DNA of 64,000 bases, taken from contig RSEH01000230.1 of assembly GCA_006503475.1 (NCBI GenBank), positions 1 to 64,000 of the forward strand. Direction: 5' to 3'. The DNA comes from Stentor roeselii (taxonomy: Eukaryota > Ciliophora > Heterotrichea > Heterotrichida > Stentoridae). Made by a program: the position numbers and the translations under genes. Positions 19,726-30,831 of this stretch are shown here, in pieces. The notes below the pieces were generated by a model. It was given only the letters and a program-made list of their open reading frames with translations. It had not been told where the DNA came from and made no database searches. Every line of letters starts with the position of its first letter. The first letter of the stretch is position 1.

Positions 19726-21840
19726 TATAAATTCTAATATCTTTATAGTTAATCTAATTATTGGCTTAAAAAATCTTTACTTAAAATTATTAAAAATTTG
19801 AAACATTATATAGTTATTGCGAAGAAATTTGTTGAAATCATCTATAAATTAAATTTAATTGAGATTAGATTTGGTAAATGTTAAACTTCACTGAGTAAAT
19901 TGAAATGAAAGAAAAAATTATGTGTCTTGTAGCTTTAAAGTTTGGATTATTTAATAAAATGAATTATTCAAGGATAATAGAGATAATATTGAAATGATCG
20001 GTAATAGGTTATTTATCAAACCTAAAAATATGTTGTATAAAATTGAATTATTTTAAGAAAATTAATATTTCTATTAGCTCATGTTAGGTTTGTGGTTTTG
20101 ATTATTTTTTCAATCTCTGTCTTCAGACTTAGGCAAGATGATTCATCAATATCGAAATATGATCTTTCTAACCTCCAACTCTTTAATTTTAGCATCATTT
20201 TTCTTTTGCACTTTATCTCATAGATCTTCGCATTTTCTAGTGATTTACTATAATTTTCAGACGAACGCTTAATTTCAAGTTTTATTTCGGATACGGATCC
20301 AAATTTTTTTATTCAAAATCAAGTAAAAACAGATTCGAAGAGAACTTGACGAAACGATCAAGAATATCTATTTAAATCATTTCAGAACTTCGGCAAATTT
20401 TACCAAAATAGCTCACACCGAGGCTGAGCAATAATTCCACAACGTCAAGGATAGATGTATCTAATTTCCATCAATCATGTTTTATCAAATAATTCACAAG
20501 TTTTTTTACTTTCTTGCTTTCATAAAACAATCAATAACTGCATCAATAATATAATCTAAAAGAAGCTTATATCTCAAATACATTTTGTCGCCTTCTATGA
20601 ATGATAAGTGAATGATCTGTAACTTTACCTGTAAATCTTCCAGTCATTTCAACAAGAGCTTACAAAGTAAAATGTTGATGCTCTATGAATTTTAGGATAA
20701 ATAGTGAATTATTAACGATAAAACCATTCTCTTTATATCTTTATCATCCAGCATCGCATATGGTATTTTTATATATTAACTGGATAATGAAGAATCACCT
20801 AAGATATGACTTTCTGATTTGACATATATTATCAAACTCAACATAAATCACATATAAATCAGATTGCAAGGCTTTCTTGATTATTTCTAACCAAATTTTC
20901 ATTATATATTGAGGCTGGGTAAAATCTTATAATTCGATATCAGACATTTTGTATATTATACGCAAAAAAATGGTATAATTAATTAATTTTACTCTTTTCT
21001 ATTTGTTATCTACTGCAGTAAACAATTGTGTGGCCTCACTTCTCTCACCACCCCCAGCGATAGAGCGAGAGATTTCAGAGAACAATAAGCTCAGTCATGC
21101 AGTTTGATAAGCCTACTTATAATCATTTAATATAATATATAATGAATAAATTATTTTGTTTATCCTTCAGTCCATTGTCAAAACCATCAATTCTAGTAAA
21201 TTTATATTGTCTATCTGGTGGCTAAATATAGACGAAAATAGACTAACATGAAATGGAGTTAGCAAATATCAGGGTCATGAGATCGCATTAGCAATTTATT
21301 GGCAAATTCAAGGTCAATATCGATAGAATAAATAGATATTTTTAAATTTCATAGTAATTTCAAAACATTTTTACATATTCATTATATCTGTTTCTTATTT
21401 TGTAGTTAAAAGAGTCCTGAAACTAAATATAGAAAAAAGGGTCTCATAAGATGGATTAGCAAAAAGGATCTCATAAGATGGAATCAAAAACTTACTGGGT
21501 AATTCGTGGTCAAATTTATAAAATATTTAGATACTTTTTTAACCAGGTCTATTTATTTTGTTTTTTTTGGTATTCATTTTCTCGCTTTTTTCGGTAAAAA
21601 TAAAAAATGTCACTATTTTTTGTAGCCATTTAGAATAAACAGTAAAAAATAATACCTTTAAGAAAATACCATAGTATTTAAAGATGGGAAATCACTCAAA
21701 TCAATAATCATCTTCAATCATCAATGAGCGCTTGATGTCAACTTTAAATACCCAAGATTTACCCAAATCATTTCTAATAAAGGCTCATAGACTAAAAAAT
21801 TCACTTAAAATTTTCCATTTTTAATTTATTCTATATAATT
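19726..21840. other. Long AT-rich intergenic region with a coding relic and short repeats
   Basis: No intact gene. A minus-strand stretch at 20079-20312 is open for 78 codons and looks like a decayed coiled-coil coding region (separate entry). A locally GC-richer patch at about 21015-21085 contains CTCTC...GAGAG self-complementarity and may be a small RNA, but no family was recognised. Around 21445-21490 the phrase CTCATAAGATGGA occurs twice within 35 bp. The last 40 bases resemble the upstream sequence of the duplicate gene at 25114. Confidence 0.5.
20079..20312 (-). pseudogene. Probable relic of a coiled-coil coding region
   Basis: 78 codons without a stop on the minus strand, with lysine-, glutamate- and serine-rich composition (SVSEIKLEIKRSSENYSKSL..., then FDIDESSCLSLKTEIEKI), ending in TGA. 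Upstream the frame meets TGA codons. Further open pieces in another frame lie between 20312 and 20460, including an LGVSYFGKI segment loosely like LGVANFYEI in the kelch/coiled-coil protein downstream. No start codon or intact gene can be defined. A decayed member of one of the neighbouring coiled-coil families is the likeliest reading. Confidence 0.35.
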
Positions 21841-24473
21841 ATGAATTTTGCTGGATCACCAGTCATTGAGAATTTTGAACAGAATTTTTCAAATTGTTGT
21901 TACTTTGATCGTTATAATAAAATTCTAATCAGATTGTCACCAGAGAGGATCGAAAAACAATCAGTTGAAAATTTTGGATGCTATGAAAATTCTGCTGTTG
22001 GAATAACATCTCAAGGAAAAATAATTTTAGCTGGAGGGACCAAATTAAACGGCAAACTAACAAACAAAGTTTATATTATAAGTCCAAAAGATTCTTTAAT
22101 TACAGAAATAGATTCCATGCCTTGCCGAATGAAAGAAGGTCATATTTTTGAATATAAAAATTACTATTATTGTATTGGAGGTACTTGTAAAACTGATCCA
22201 AATAATGAAGAATCACCTGATGAAGGATCTGAAATTTTAAGATATAATTTTGATGATAAAAGGTGGGAAGTTATTTTACATCACAATGAAAAAAATCCAT
22301 TAAAAACTTCTCTGAAAGACTTAATTTCACCAGGAGTTTTTTTTTATGATAATAAGGCTTATCTTGTAGGAGGAAAAATAAAAATGTATGCAAAGTTCAT
22401 AACTACTGATCAAGTTTATTCAATAAACCTCAGAAATAATAAATTTACCTTCTTGGAGGAAAAGTTTGTGATGCCAATCAGCCTTATAAACAGTTTTTGC
22501 ATCTGTATCGGGTCAACTGCAATAATTTCAGGAGGATTCCTTGAGAATGGACTTAATAACCAAGAAATCTTTAAGATCGACTTTTCAACTGAATTGGTTG
22601 AAACCTTGAAAATAAAAATAGAATCAATAAAATCTTATCCTCCATATTATGAAGAAGGTAAAGTCATAATTTTTGGAGAAAATTCATTATGGAGTCTTAA
22701 CTATAATGAAGATATCATAATTGAGCATAAATTCGAGGGAATATTACAAAAAAATTTAAAAAAATTAAAAACAAATATAAATAAATCAGATAATGATCAT
22801 ATTGCTTTTAATTCAAAACTTATTCTAAAGAGTAATCGTAACTCTGATTTAAAACAAAAAATTAAAAGCCTAGAAGCTGAGTTCGACAATTTAAAAAATA
22901 AAAATAAAAACCTAGGAAACGAAAAAGATGAAATAAATAGAAAAAAAGAGAAAATTGATGAAATTTTTTCTAATCTTGGTGTTGCGAATTTTTATGAAAT
23001 CGATCGTTTAATTAAAGAGAAATATCATAAAAAATCAGAATTCGAAACGAAATTAACAAAAAAACTGGATGAATTGGATAGGAGTAAAGAATCTATATGT
23101 TTAGATAAAAGAAAATTTAAAGAATCTATACAAAAAATGTCTAAAAATCTAGATAAACTAGTTATTCAGAAAAATAAAAAAATTGATGATTCGAAAATTC
23201 AAATTCAAAGTTTAAAAGATAAAATCATAATATTAAATAATCAGCATGGAAATGAAAGTACTGTAAAAGAACTAGAAAATAAAATAAAAAAACTTGAAGC
23301 TCTAATTAAAACATTAGAGACAGAAAAAGATAATTTAATTGACGAGAATAATCAAGAAATCGACAAATTAGGTAAACAACTAAAAGAAAAAAAGGATGAA
23401 ATATGTGAAATCAAAAACCAAAAACAAAAATTAATGAATGAAAAAGAAATGTACAAACAGGAGATTGATGAGATCGGAGATAATTTAAGTCTCATTCGGT
23501 TTCATATACACAGTCATGATTATTATGAATTATTAAAGCAAAATTTTGAAGATCTTGAAGAAGAATTCAAAATCAAAAGTAATTTAAACAATAATTTAAA
23601 AATTCAAGAAGAAAAATTAAAATCAAAAATTAATCAGCTTGGGATTATTAAAGAAGATCTAGAAGAAAATTTTAAAAGAAGGACGAACGAGCTTCTAGAA
23701 GAAAGTTTTAAAAGAACGAACGAGCTAGAATTAAGAAATAATGAAATTGAGAAATATGTACAAGATAAAGATGAATTAATCGAAAATTACAATGAAATTC
23801 ATGAAAATTTAGAAGATGTAACTGAGAAGGTGAAAGAATTGAAAAATAAGCTCAAAGATGATAAAAAAAAGGGAACTAAAGATATTAAAAATTTGAAATT
23901 AGAATATGATTCATTAAAAAAAGAGTTTGAGAAAACTGAAGTATATTCAGAACTGGATCAAGAGATTTCGGATCTTAAACAAAAAAATAAAACTCTAGAT
24001 CAAAATATCGAAGATAAGCAAAAAAAAATCAATAAATTGAGTGAAAGAATTATTAAACTTCATCAAAAATTAAAAGAAGATGAAAGATATAGAACGAAAA
24101 ATCAAAATTGTAAGTGAAATATAGCTTTTAATTCAAAAAGCTTTGAAGAAAAAAAAATGCTGGCATACCAAATGTTAGGAAGAGATTTTAACACTTTTTT
24201 TTATAAAGTCAAAGATATTATGATGACAAATGATGAAAATTATTTATTTGTATGTAATGAAAAATTAGGTATAAATTAAGAAGATTGTAAATAAAATTAG
24301 CAACATGGAAATCTAGTAAAAATAATGAAGGACATCATATTGAGTGATTAGTCAATGTTTACAACACAATAACAAAATCTGAAGAACCACATGATTATAC
24401 CGAGAATGATTATGTTCATAAATACCACGAATATTGGTTTTCTCGTTATCCTGAATGCAATCGTTCTAAATGA
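21841..24473 (+). CDS. Kelch-repeat/coiled-coil protein, copy 1 (cryptic 3' exons, in-frame TGA near the end)
   Basis: The main exon 21841-24109 encodes a kelch-type beta-propeller (about residues 15-300; repeats such as KIILAGGT, YYCIGGT, AYLVGGK and AIISGGF) followed by a very long coiled coil (about 325-755). The simple frame stops at 24117, but the stop lies in a 15-nt intron. Joining exons 24125-24268, 24284-24286, 24301-24315 and 24331 onward continues the protein with a segment conserved in copy 2 (DIMMTNDENYLFVC; later VNVY and RYPECN). An in-frame TGA at 24345-24347 ends the product at 815 residues, whereas the homology runs on to a second TGA at 24473. Copy 2 has Asn at that site. 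The C-terminus is therefore truncated relative to the ancestral form. Kelch propellers mediate protein contacts; a scaffold role is inferred. Confidence 0.6.
24110..24124 (+). other. 15-nt intron of kelch copy 1
   Basis: GTAAGTGAAATATAG. The homologous position in copy 2 (27551-27565) has GTTAGAGAAATATAG. In both genes the following exon is exactly 144 nt. Confidence 0.75.
24269..24330 (+). other. Cluster of three tiny introns in kelch copy 1
   Basis: Candidate introns are 24269-24283 (GTATAAATTAAGAAG), 24287-24300 (GTAAATAAAATTAG, only 14 nt) and 24316-24330 (GTAAAAATAATGAAG). They enclose exons of 3 and 15 nt, the same sizes as in copy 2. The first two could instead be one 32-nt intron. 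The frame is kept either way. Confidence 0.5.
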
Positions 24474-25113
24474 ATACTTTCACCACAGTAAGTAGATTAA
24501 TAATAAGTAGTTAAATTCTTGATAAACAAAAATTAAATATCATACAACACCTTATAGATATTATTATATTGTAAATTATTGACTTACCTCATCAATTAAA
24601 TTCCTGATAATAAATTCTTAATATTAATCCTTTCCAGTCAAATTTCCTAAATATGATATCTATAAATAAAGATTAGAATATAATTAAATATTATAAACTT
24701 TATTTGTTAATGATTGCATACGAGAATTAGCCATACAAAAGGAAAAATTGAGATATAAACTTACCTTTTCAGTTGAATTCTATCTGAAATGTTTTATAAT
24801 TTAAGAAAGTTTATGCTGCTTTAATATATTGTAGCCTTATGCTAAATCAACTTAATTTCTATTGAAATCTTGAAGAGTTTTTTACCTTATTCTTATTATT
24901 TATCTTCTTGTTTTAAAATAACTTACTTTGGCTCGAATATGAAACTATGATTGCACTTTAAACAATTCTAGTGATTTAAAAGCAGACTTGATATCATTTT
25001 ATCTGATTGGATAGTTTTTTAAACTTTTTAAGGCTTTAAAATTAAATTATAAATATGTTGATCCCATGCAAAATTGACTTCAAATTTCCATATTTAATTT
25101 ATTCTATATAATT
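24474..25113. other. Intergenic region between tandem kelch genes
   Basis: AT-rich with no open frame of interest. The last 35 bases (ending TTTATTCTATATAATT before ATG) match the sequence immediately upstream of copy 1, showing that the start region was part of the duplication. Confidence 0.6.
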
Positions 25114-27943
25114 ATGGGAAATACTGGATCATCACCCAACCACAATACTGAAGGATCTAACCAAGATTTAGATTTATCTCAACAATCAAAAAAAAATTTA
25201 TATGAAATCAGCATTGATTCTCATGAAAATCAAAACCTTAAACCAATATTTCCAACTTGCTGCTATTTTGATCGTATAAAAAAAATTCTCATCAGATTCT
25301 CATCAGAAGGTATTCAAGAACAGAAGGTAGTCGAAAAATTTCGATGCTATGAAGATTCTGCTGTTGGTATAACATCTCGAGGAAAAATAATTTTAGCTGG
25401 AGGGACCACATCGGAAGGCAAACTAACAAACAGAGTTTATATAATAAATCCAAAAGATTCTTTAATTACAAAAATAGATTCGATGCCTTGCCGAATGAAA
25501 GAAGGTCATATTTTCGAATATAAAAATTACTATTATTGTATTGGAGGTACTTGTAAAACTGATCCAAATAATGAAGAATCACCTGATGAAGGATCTGAAA
25601 TTTTAAGATATAGTTTTGATGACAAAAGATGGGAAGTAATTTTACATAGTAATGAAAAAAATCCATCAGCCAACTCTTTGAAAGATTTGATATCATCAGG
25701 AGTTTTTTATTATGATAATAAGGTTTATCTTGTTGGAGGAAAAATAAAAATAAATGATACTTACAACATATCTAATCAAGTTTATTCAATTAACCTTAGA
25801 AATGATAAATTTACTATTGTAAAAGAAGAATTTGAATTACCTATAAGACTTTTAAATCCTTGTTGTATAAATACTGATTCGAGTGCAATAATTTTTGGGG
25901 GATACCTTGAAGATGGACTTGCTAATAAAGAAATCTTTAAAATCGATCTATTAATTGGGTTTGTTGAAACCTTGAATATAAAAATTGAATCAGAATCAAT
26001 TAAATTTTATCCTCCATATTATGAAGAAGGTCAGGTTATATTTTTTGCAGAGAATTCACTATGGACCCTTAAATGTAATGAAGGTATTATCGAGGAGCAT
26101 AAATTCGAAGAAATATTACAAAACTTTCCAAGAGCTTTGGATATAAATAAGAGTAAATCATATCATGATCATACTATTTTATATGCAAATCTTAAATTAA
26201 AGAGTAATCAAAATTTGAATCTACTGAAAAAAATGAAGAAACTTGAAAAAAATATAAAATCCAACAATAAAAAATTGGAACTTGAAAAAGCACAAGAAAT
26301 TAGATCACTTCAGGAAATTGATGAAAATTTACTAAAATCTAGAATTAATAATAGAGAAGAAATGATAGTTTTAATAGAGCAGATGAATAACACAAATCAA
26401 CAACTTGAAAAAAAATCGAATCAACGACTAGAGCAGTTAGATAATCTAAAAAATTCCAAAATTTTAGAGAAAATAAATTTTGAAAATGAAATACAAAAAA
26501 AAGTAGATGAAATAAATGGACTACGTATTGAAAAAAATCAAAAAATACACGAATTAGAAAGTAAGATTATAATTTTGAAAAATGAAATTGAAAATTTAAA
26601 AAATCAGCATAATGAAGAAAACAAAATAAGAGAAAAACAAAGAAATATGGAAACTTTCGAGTCTCACCTTTTAAAATTGGAGAGAGAAAGAGATTTATTT
26701 ATATCGAAGAAAACTGAAGAAATTGATGAAGCATCTTCAAAACTAAAGAAAAAAACTAAAGAAATTAATAAAATTGATAAAGAAATGAGTAAATTAATCA
26801 ATGAAAAAAACATTTAAAACCAAGAATTGGATGAGATGAAAAGTAATTTAAATAATATCTTAATTCATTCACATGATAATTGTGATTACGAAAGATTGAA
26901 GCAAAATTTTGAAGATCTTGAAAAAAAATTAAAAATTGAATGTAATCTCCATAATCAATTGAAATCAGAAAAAGAAAAATTAATACAAAATACTTGTCGG
27001 CTTGAGAATTTTATAAAAAAACTTAAAGAAAGGAATAAATTAGAGTCAAGAAATGATGAAATTATAAAACTTCAGGAAGATCAATCTGAAATAAAAAAAG
27101 ATATCAATGATTTGAAGATATCTTTAGAGCTTAAAAATAAGTATTTACGAAATCTGAAAAATGAAAACATAGAATTAAATGAATCTAACAAAAGAAAAAA
27201 AAAACAATATACTAAAGATATTAAATCATTGAAACAAACAATTGAATCCTCAATATATAATAGTGAAGATAAACAAAAAAATAATTCAGAAATAATGAAG
27301 GATGAGGAAAATGATATGATTAAAACCTCAATATATAATAGTGAAGATAAACAAAAAAATAATTCAGAAATAATATCTCAAATGAAGGATCAGAAAAATG
27401 ATTTGATTAAAAAATTAAAGAAAGAAATTGATAATAAGACCAAGATTAATCAAGACAAAGATACTTTCATCAATGAAATGGAAGATAAGATAAATAAACT
27501 TAAATCAAAATCAAAATCGCATAAAAAAAATTTAAAAAAAACTCACCACTGTTAGAGAAATATAGCTTTTAACTCGAAAACACCAGAAGAAAAGAGAGCT
27601 AAGGCAATAGAGATGATTCCTTGTATAAGATATCGTAATCCTCCAAATCCAATAGATTTCATGTTAACAAACGATAAAAAGTATATTTTTTTATGTATTA
27701 AATACTTAGGTATTGACTAGAAAGACTGTTAGATATATTAAGGGAGATGGCCATATCGTAAAAGAAAATTAAGGATGCAGTATCGGAAACTTAGTAAATG
27801 TTTATGATTTAAAAACAGGATCTTATGTTAATCTGAGTGAAAATGAGGATATACAGACATATCATAAAAATTGGATTGATCGTTATCCGGAATGCAATCA
27901 ATCTAAATATGGATTACAGTACAAAAATAATTACGAGCCATAG
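25114..27943 (+). CDS. Kelch-repeat/coiled-coil protein, copy 2 (in-frame TAA in the coiled coil)
   Basis: A tandem paralogue of the gene at 21841. It starts MGNTGSSPNHN, whereas copy 1 starts MNFAGSP. Gly2 in MGNTGSS is a plausible N-myristoylation signal that copy 1 lacks. A kelch propeller (about 45-335) is followed by coiled coil. An in-frame TAA at 26815-26817 interrupts the coil at a position where copy 1 has Tyr; the frame then resumes without shift (QELDEMKSNLN, then LIHSHD, matching FHIHSHD in copy 1). Exons 25114-27550, 27566-27709, 27725-27727, 27743-27757 and 27774-27943 sum to 923 codons ending in TAG, with the conserved C-terminal segment (FMLTNDKKYIFLC, LVNVYDLKTG, WIDRYPECNQSK). 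The gene is either a recent pseudogene or makes a truncated protein of 567 residues. Confidence 0.55.
27551..27565 (+). other. 15-nt intron of kelch copy 2
   Basis: GTTAGAGAAATATAG, a GTT rather than GTA start. It is homologous in position to 24110-24124 and leads into a 144-nt exon. Confidence 0.7.
27710..27773 (+). other. Cluster of three tiny introns in kelch copy 2
   Basis: Candidate introns are 27710-27724 (GTATTGACTAGAAAG), 27728-27742 (GTTAGATATATTAAG) and 27758-27773 (GTAAAAGAAAATTAAG, 16 nt). They enclose exons of 3 and 15 nt as in copy 1. The first two might be a single 33-nt intron. Confidence 0.5.
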
Positions 27944-30831
27944 AGTTAGTTAATAGGTTAATTAAATATATAATTTTTATGGATATTGGTGAAGTTATTC
28001 AATAAATTTATTTTCAATTTTTAAGATCAATTAATTTTCTGTTTTAAAATAGTAAATTAATCATTAAAGCCTGCTATATTTTATGATTATTCAGATATTA
28101 TATAGATTCATTTTAAATTATATGGAAAGAGATATACTAAGGCAAGAACAGAATTGTAAATAAATAGTTATATTTAATGCATCTTGATTTTTTTCAGTGC
28201 AAAATTGAGTGATTTTAATTTGAAGAGATAGCAGATATAGTTTAAATTAATCAGCCTGAAATATTTATGATTGATATTCATTTCATATAAATCTCCAAAT
28301 TTCCTTAAAATTAGTCCTTGTTAAAAATATATAATGTATGCTTGGGTTTTAATGCTATTATACAGTTTATTAGGAATTTTATCAATGCTCATTTATAGAA
28401 GGTTTTGTGGTATTAGTAATTGGTGAAGGAATTTTATTCTGATGATTACTTTGAATTCAGCTAGTCTTAAGAGTTATTATTAGATTTCTAATATTATCAT
28501 CCTTAATTTAGTATTTAAGGTTTTTAAGACATAAAATCAGCGGTTGATGGGTTAAAATAATATATTCATAGAATTATGGTCATTAGTATGGAAATCTAAT
28601 TTTCTTTGAATGGTTCACTAGAAAGAGTTCTCCAACTTTTTTGAAGTCACTCAAGATTTATTGCCTTATTTGTGAGATAATTGAATAAAATTAAGAGCTG
28701 GTTAAATATATGCTCATGAACAAGAAGGGATATTTAGAGATATTCAGAAAATTAAATTGTAAATTTATTGGAAAAAATAAAATTGTTTTTGTTGATTTGA
28801 CAAAAGTTGAAGTTAATATCTATTATTCCAAATATCTCTTCAAGTCCTAAAATTATCATTTAACTGTAAAGGTAACTGTTTTCTCAATAATCTTGAGGTA
28901 TTTAATTATTATGAAATAAGCATTAATGATAAGTTAAATAAGTACTAGAAATAAAAATAAAATTTAAATTCAGTATCAATCAAAGAATTGCAGAGTTACT
29001 GTTAATATCAAAAGAATGTTTCCCATATGATTTGTAGTGTTTATCATTCAAAAAATTAAAATAATATTAACTTAATTGCTTCTTTAAACATCCAGCAATT
29101 TTTTGCACTGTTTGACTCTAAAGCTTACACTGAATATAAGTTATAAATGCAAAGTCTTTAAAAGTTCAGACTGTTGAGAATTTTTGCAGACTAATAAATC
29201 ATTAAATCCTTTAAAAAATTTTCATCAAAAATCAAGAAAAAAGAATACTCTCATAATTTCAACATGATTAGTAAATATTATCTATTCAAGTTATCTCTAA
29301 ATTAATAATATCTATATCGCAAGATTAATTTGTGTTTATAAAAATAGCAGCATTATACCAGCACTCTTTAATATAGAACTATAAAACCTGCGATAAAAGC
29401 TGTTGAATTTCAAATTTTGATAATAATATTAGATACTTAACTATAAATGATAATAAGGTCATTGAAATATCACAAATTTATGTTTGTCTCAATAATTTTT
29501 CAAAAAGAGTTGACAATTATAAATTTTTTATATAAAAAAAATTACATATTTCAAGAAGTTTATCTTCTTATAATTTATACTATAGTATAATTCTTTTAGA
29601 TTGAAATAAATCTTAAATGCATCTTAAATACTTTAAGTAAATCTTTTAAATTAGTAGTACCCAATTCTAATTCATATGAAAATTAATCTCATTTTAAGTG
29701 TTTTTATTTGATTTACTCGGTTCTAAAGCTCAAATAATAGATAAGGATGAGTCTGTGTCTTAACTATGATCATGGATGAACTATGCTTTAAAGTTTTACC
29801 AATACCCTTGTCTAAATGTTATTTTTTTTATAAGTGAGATAGGTAATTAGAACAAAACATCTGATTAAATGCCAATAAAGAATAGGCATTAATAAAATCA
29901 TATTTATGAAGCCTATTAAAATTTCTCTTTCAAATAAATCCCTGTATAAGGTGATCCCATACATGGAGATACTTATAAAAGTCAATTGGAAAATATTTCT
30001 TATAATTATTGATAAAGATCTCAGCTTCTTAAAAATAAATAAGAAAGATTTTTCAATTATCTACGAAAGAAAAAGAAATATGATATTAATGAACAATTAT
30101 CAAAATTACTCGATAAAAAATCAGAATATGAAATATTAAACTTGATAATTCTAATAGTTATCTAGTATATCATATTTATGGAGAATTATGGATATTTGGT
30201 GGACCTCAAAGATTTCTATGATAAAAGTATGATATTTTGTATTATGAAACTATTCAATTACTTGAAGATTCATACTTTGATTATCAAACCACAAATATTA
30301 TTAATAATTAATCCAAGTTAGTATTTAAATTATAATTATCTTATCAATTGTTTAGATCTATATTTTTATTAAATGCCCTACATTTTTTTAGCTAATAAAA
30401 TTAAACCAACATAATAATTTAAACAATATATATTTCTTTTAGATTTAATCGAGCATTCAACCATGTTCTGATTTTATCAAAATATTAGTACCTTGATAAG
30501 ATTATCACTTTTATACCAAATATACAAAAAAATTAATTGTAAGACTATATGATTATATTAATATTTCCTAAACATTAACTTACAAATAAGACAAGTGATT
30601 TCAAATGATTATTATAAGACCATTTTGATGTAATTTTTATGATCAAATTAAATTTCATATAAGTATTCATGTGAAAAGAAGTAAAGTTTTCTTCCTTGAT
30701 AGGATATTCAAATTTCGACGATTTTTATCATTAGAATAGTACTCTGAGAAATTATTTTATAATAATTTTTTTGATTAAGATTTATCCCATATTTTAATAA
30801 GAAATGTAGACAGAATACATATAATAATAAT
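27944..30831. other. Long AT-rich intergenic region with possible relics
   Basis: Nearly 2.9 kb without an intact gene. A 77-codon plus-strand frame at 29906-30139 and open pieces just after it look like decayed coding DNA (separate entry). Elsewhere only short AT-rich frames occur. No terminal inverted repeats, transposase motif or structured RNA was recognised. Confidence 0.5.
29906..30225 (+). pseudogene. Possible kelch-family relic
   Basis: A 77-codon frame (MKPIKISLSNKSLYKV...) is followed by short pieces in different frames, one Lys/Glu-rich (NEQLSKLLDKKSEYEIL) and one reading GELWIFGGPQ near 30180-30210. The IFGG motif is typical of kelch repeats and the upstream neighbour is a kelch gene. 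The pieces do not form one frame and no start can be justified, so this is a tentative decayed copy. Confidence 0.25.

Noticed and set aside
21015-21085. Small structured RNA with CTCTC/GAGAG stem
   Set aside because: Only one short stem is evident and no conserved RNA boxes were recognised.
26815-26817. TAA read as a sense codon (code reassignment)
   Set aside because: TAA ends many complete genes here, so a local mutation or truncation is more likely than a changed code.
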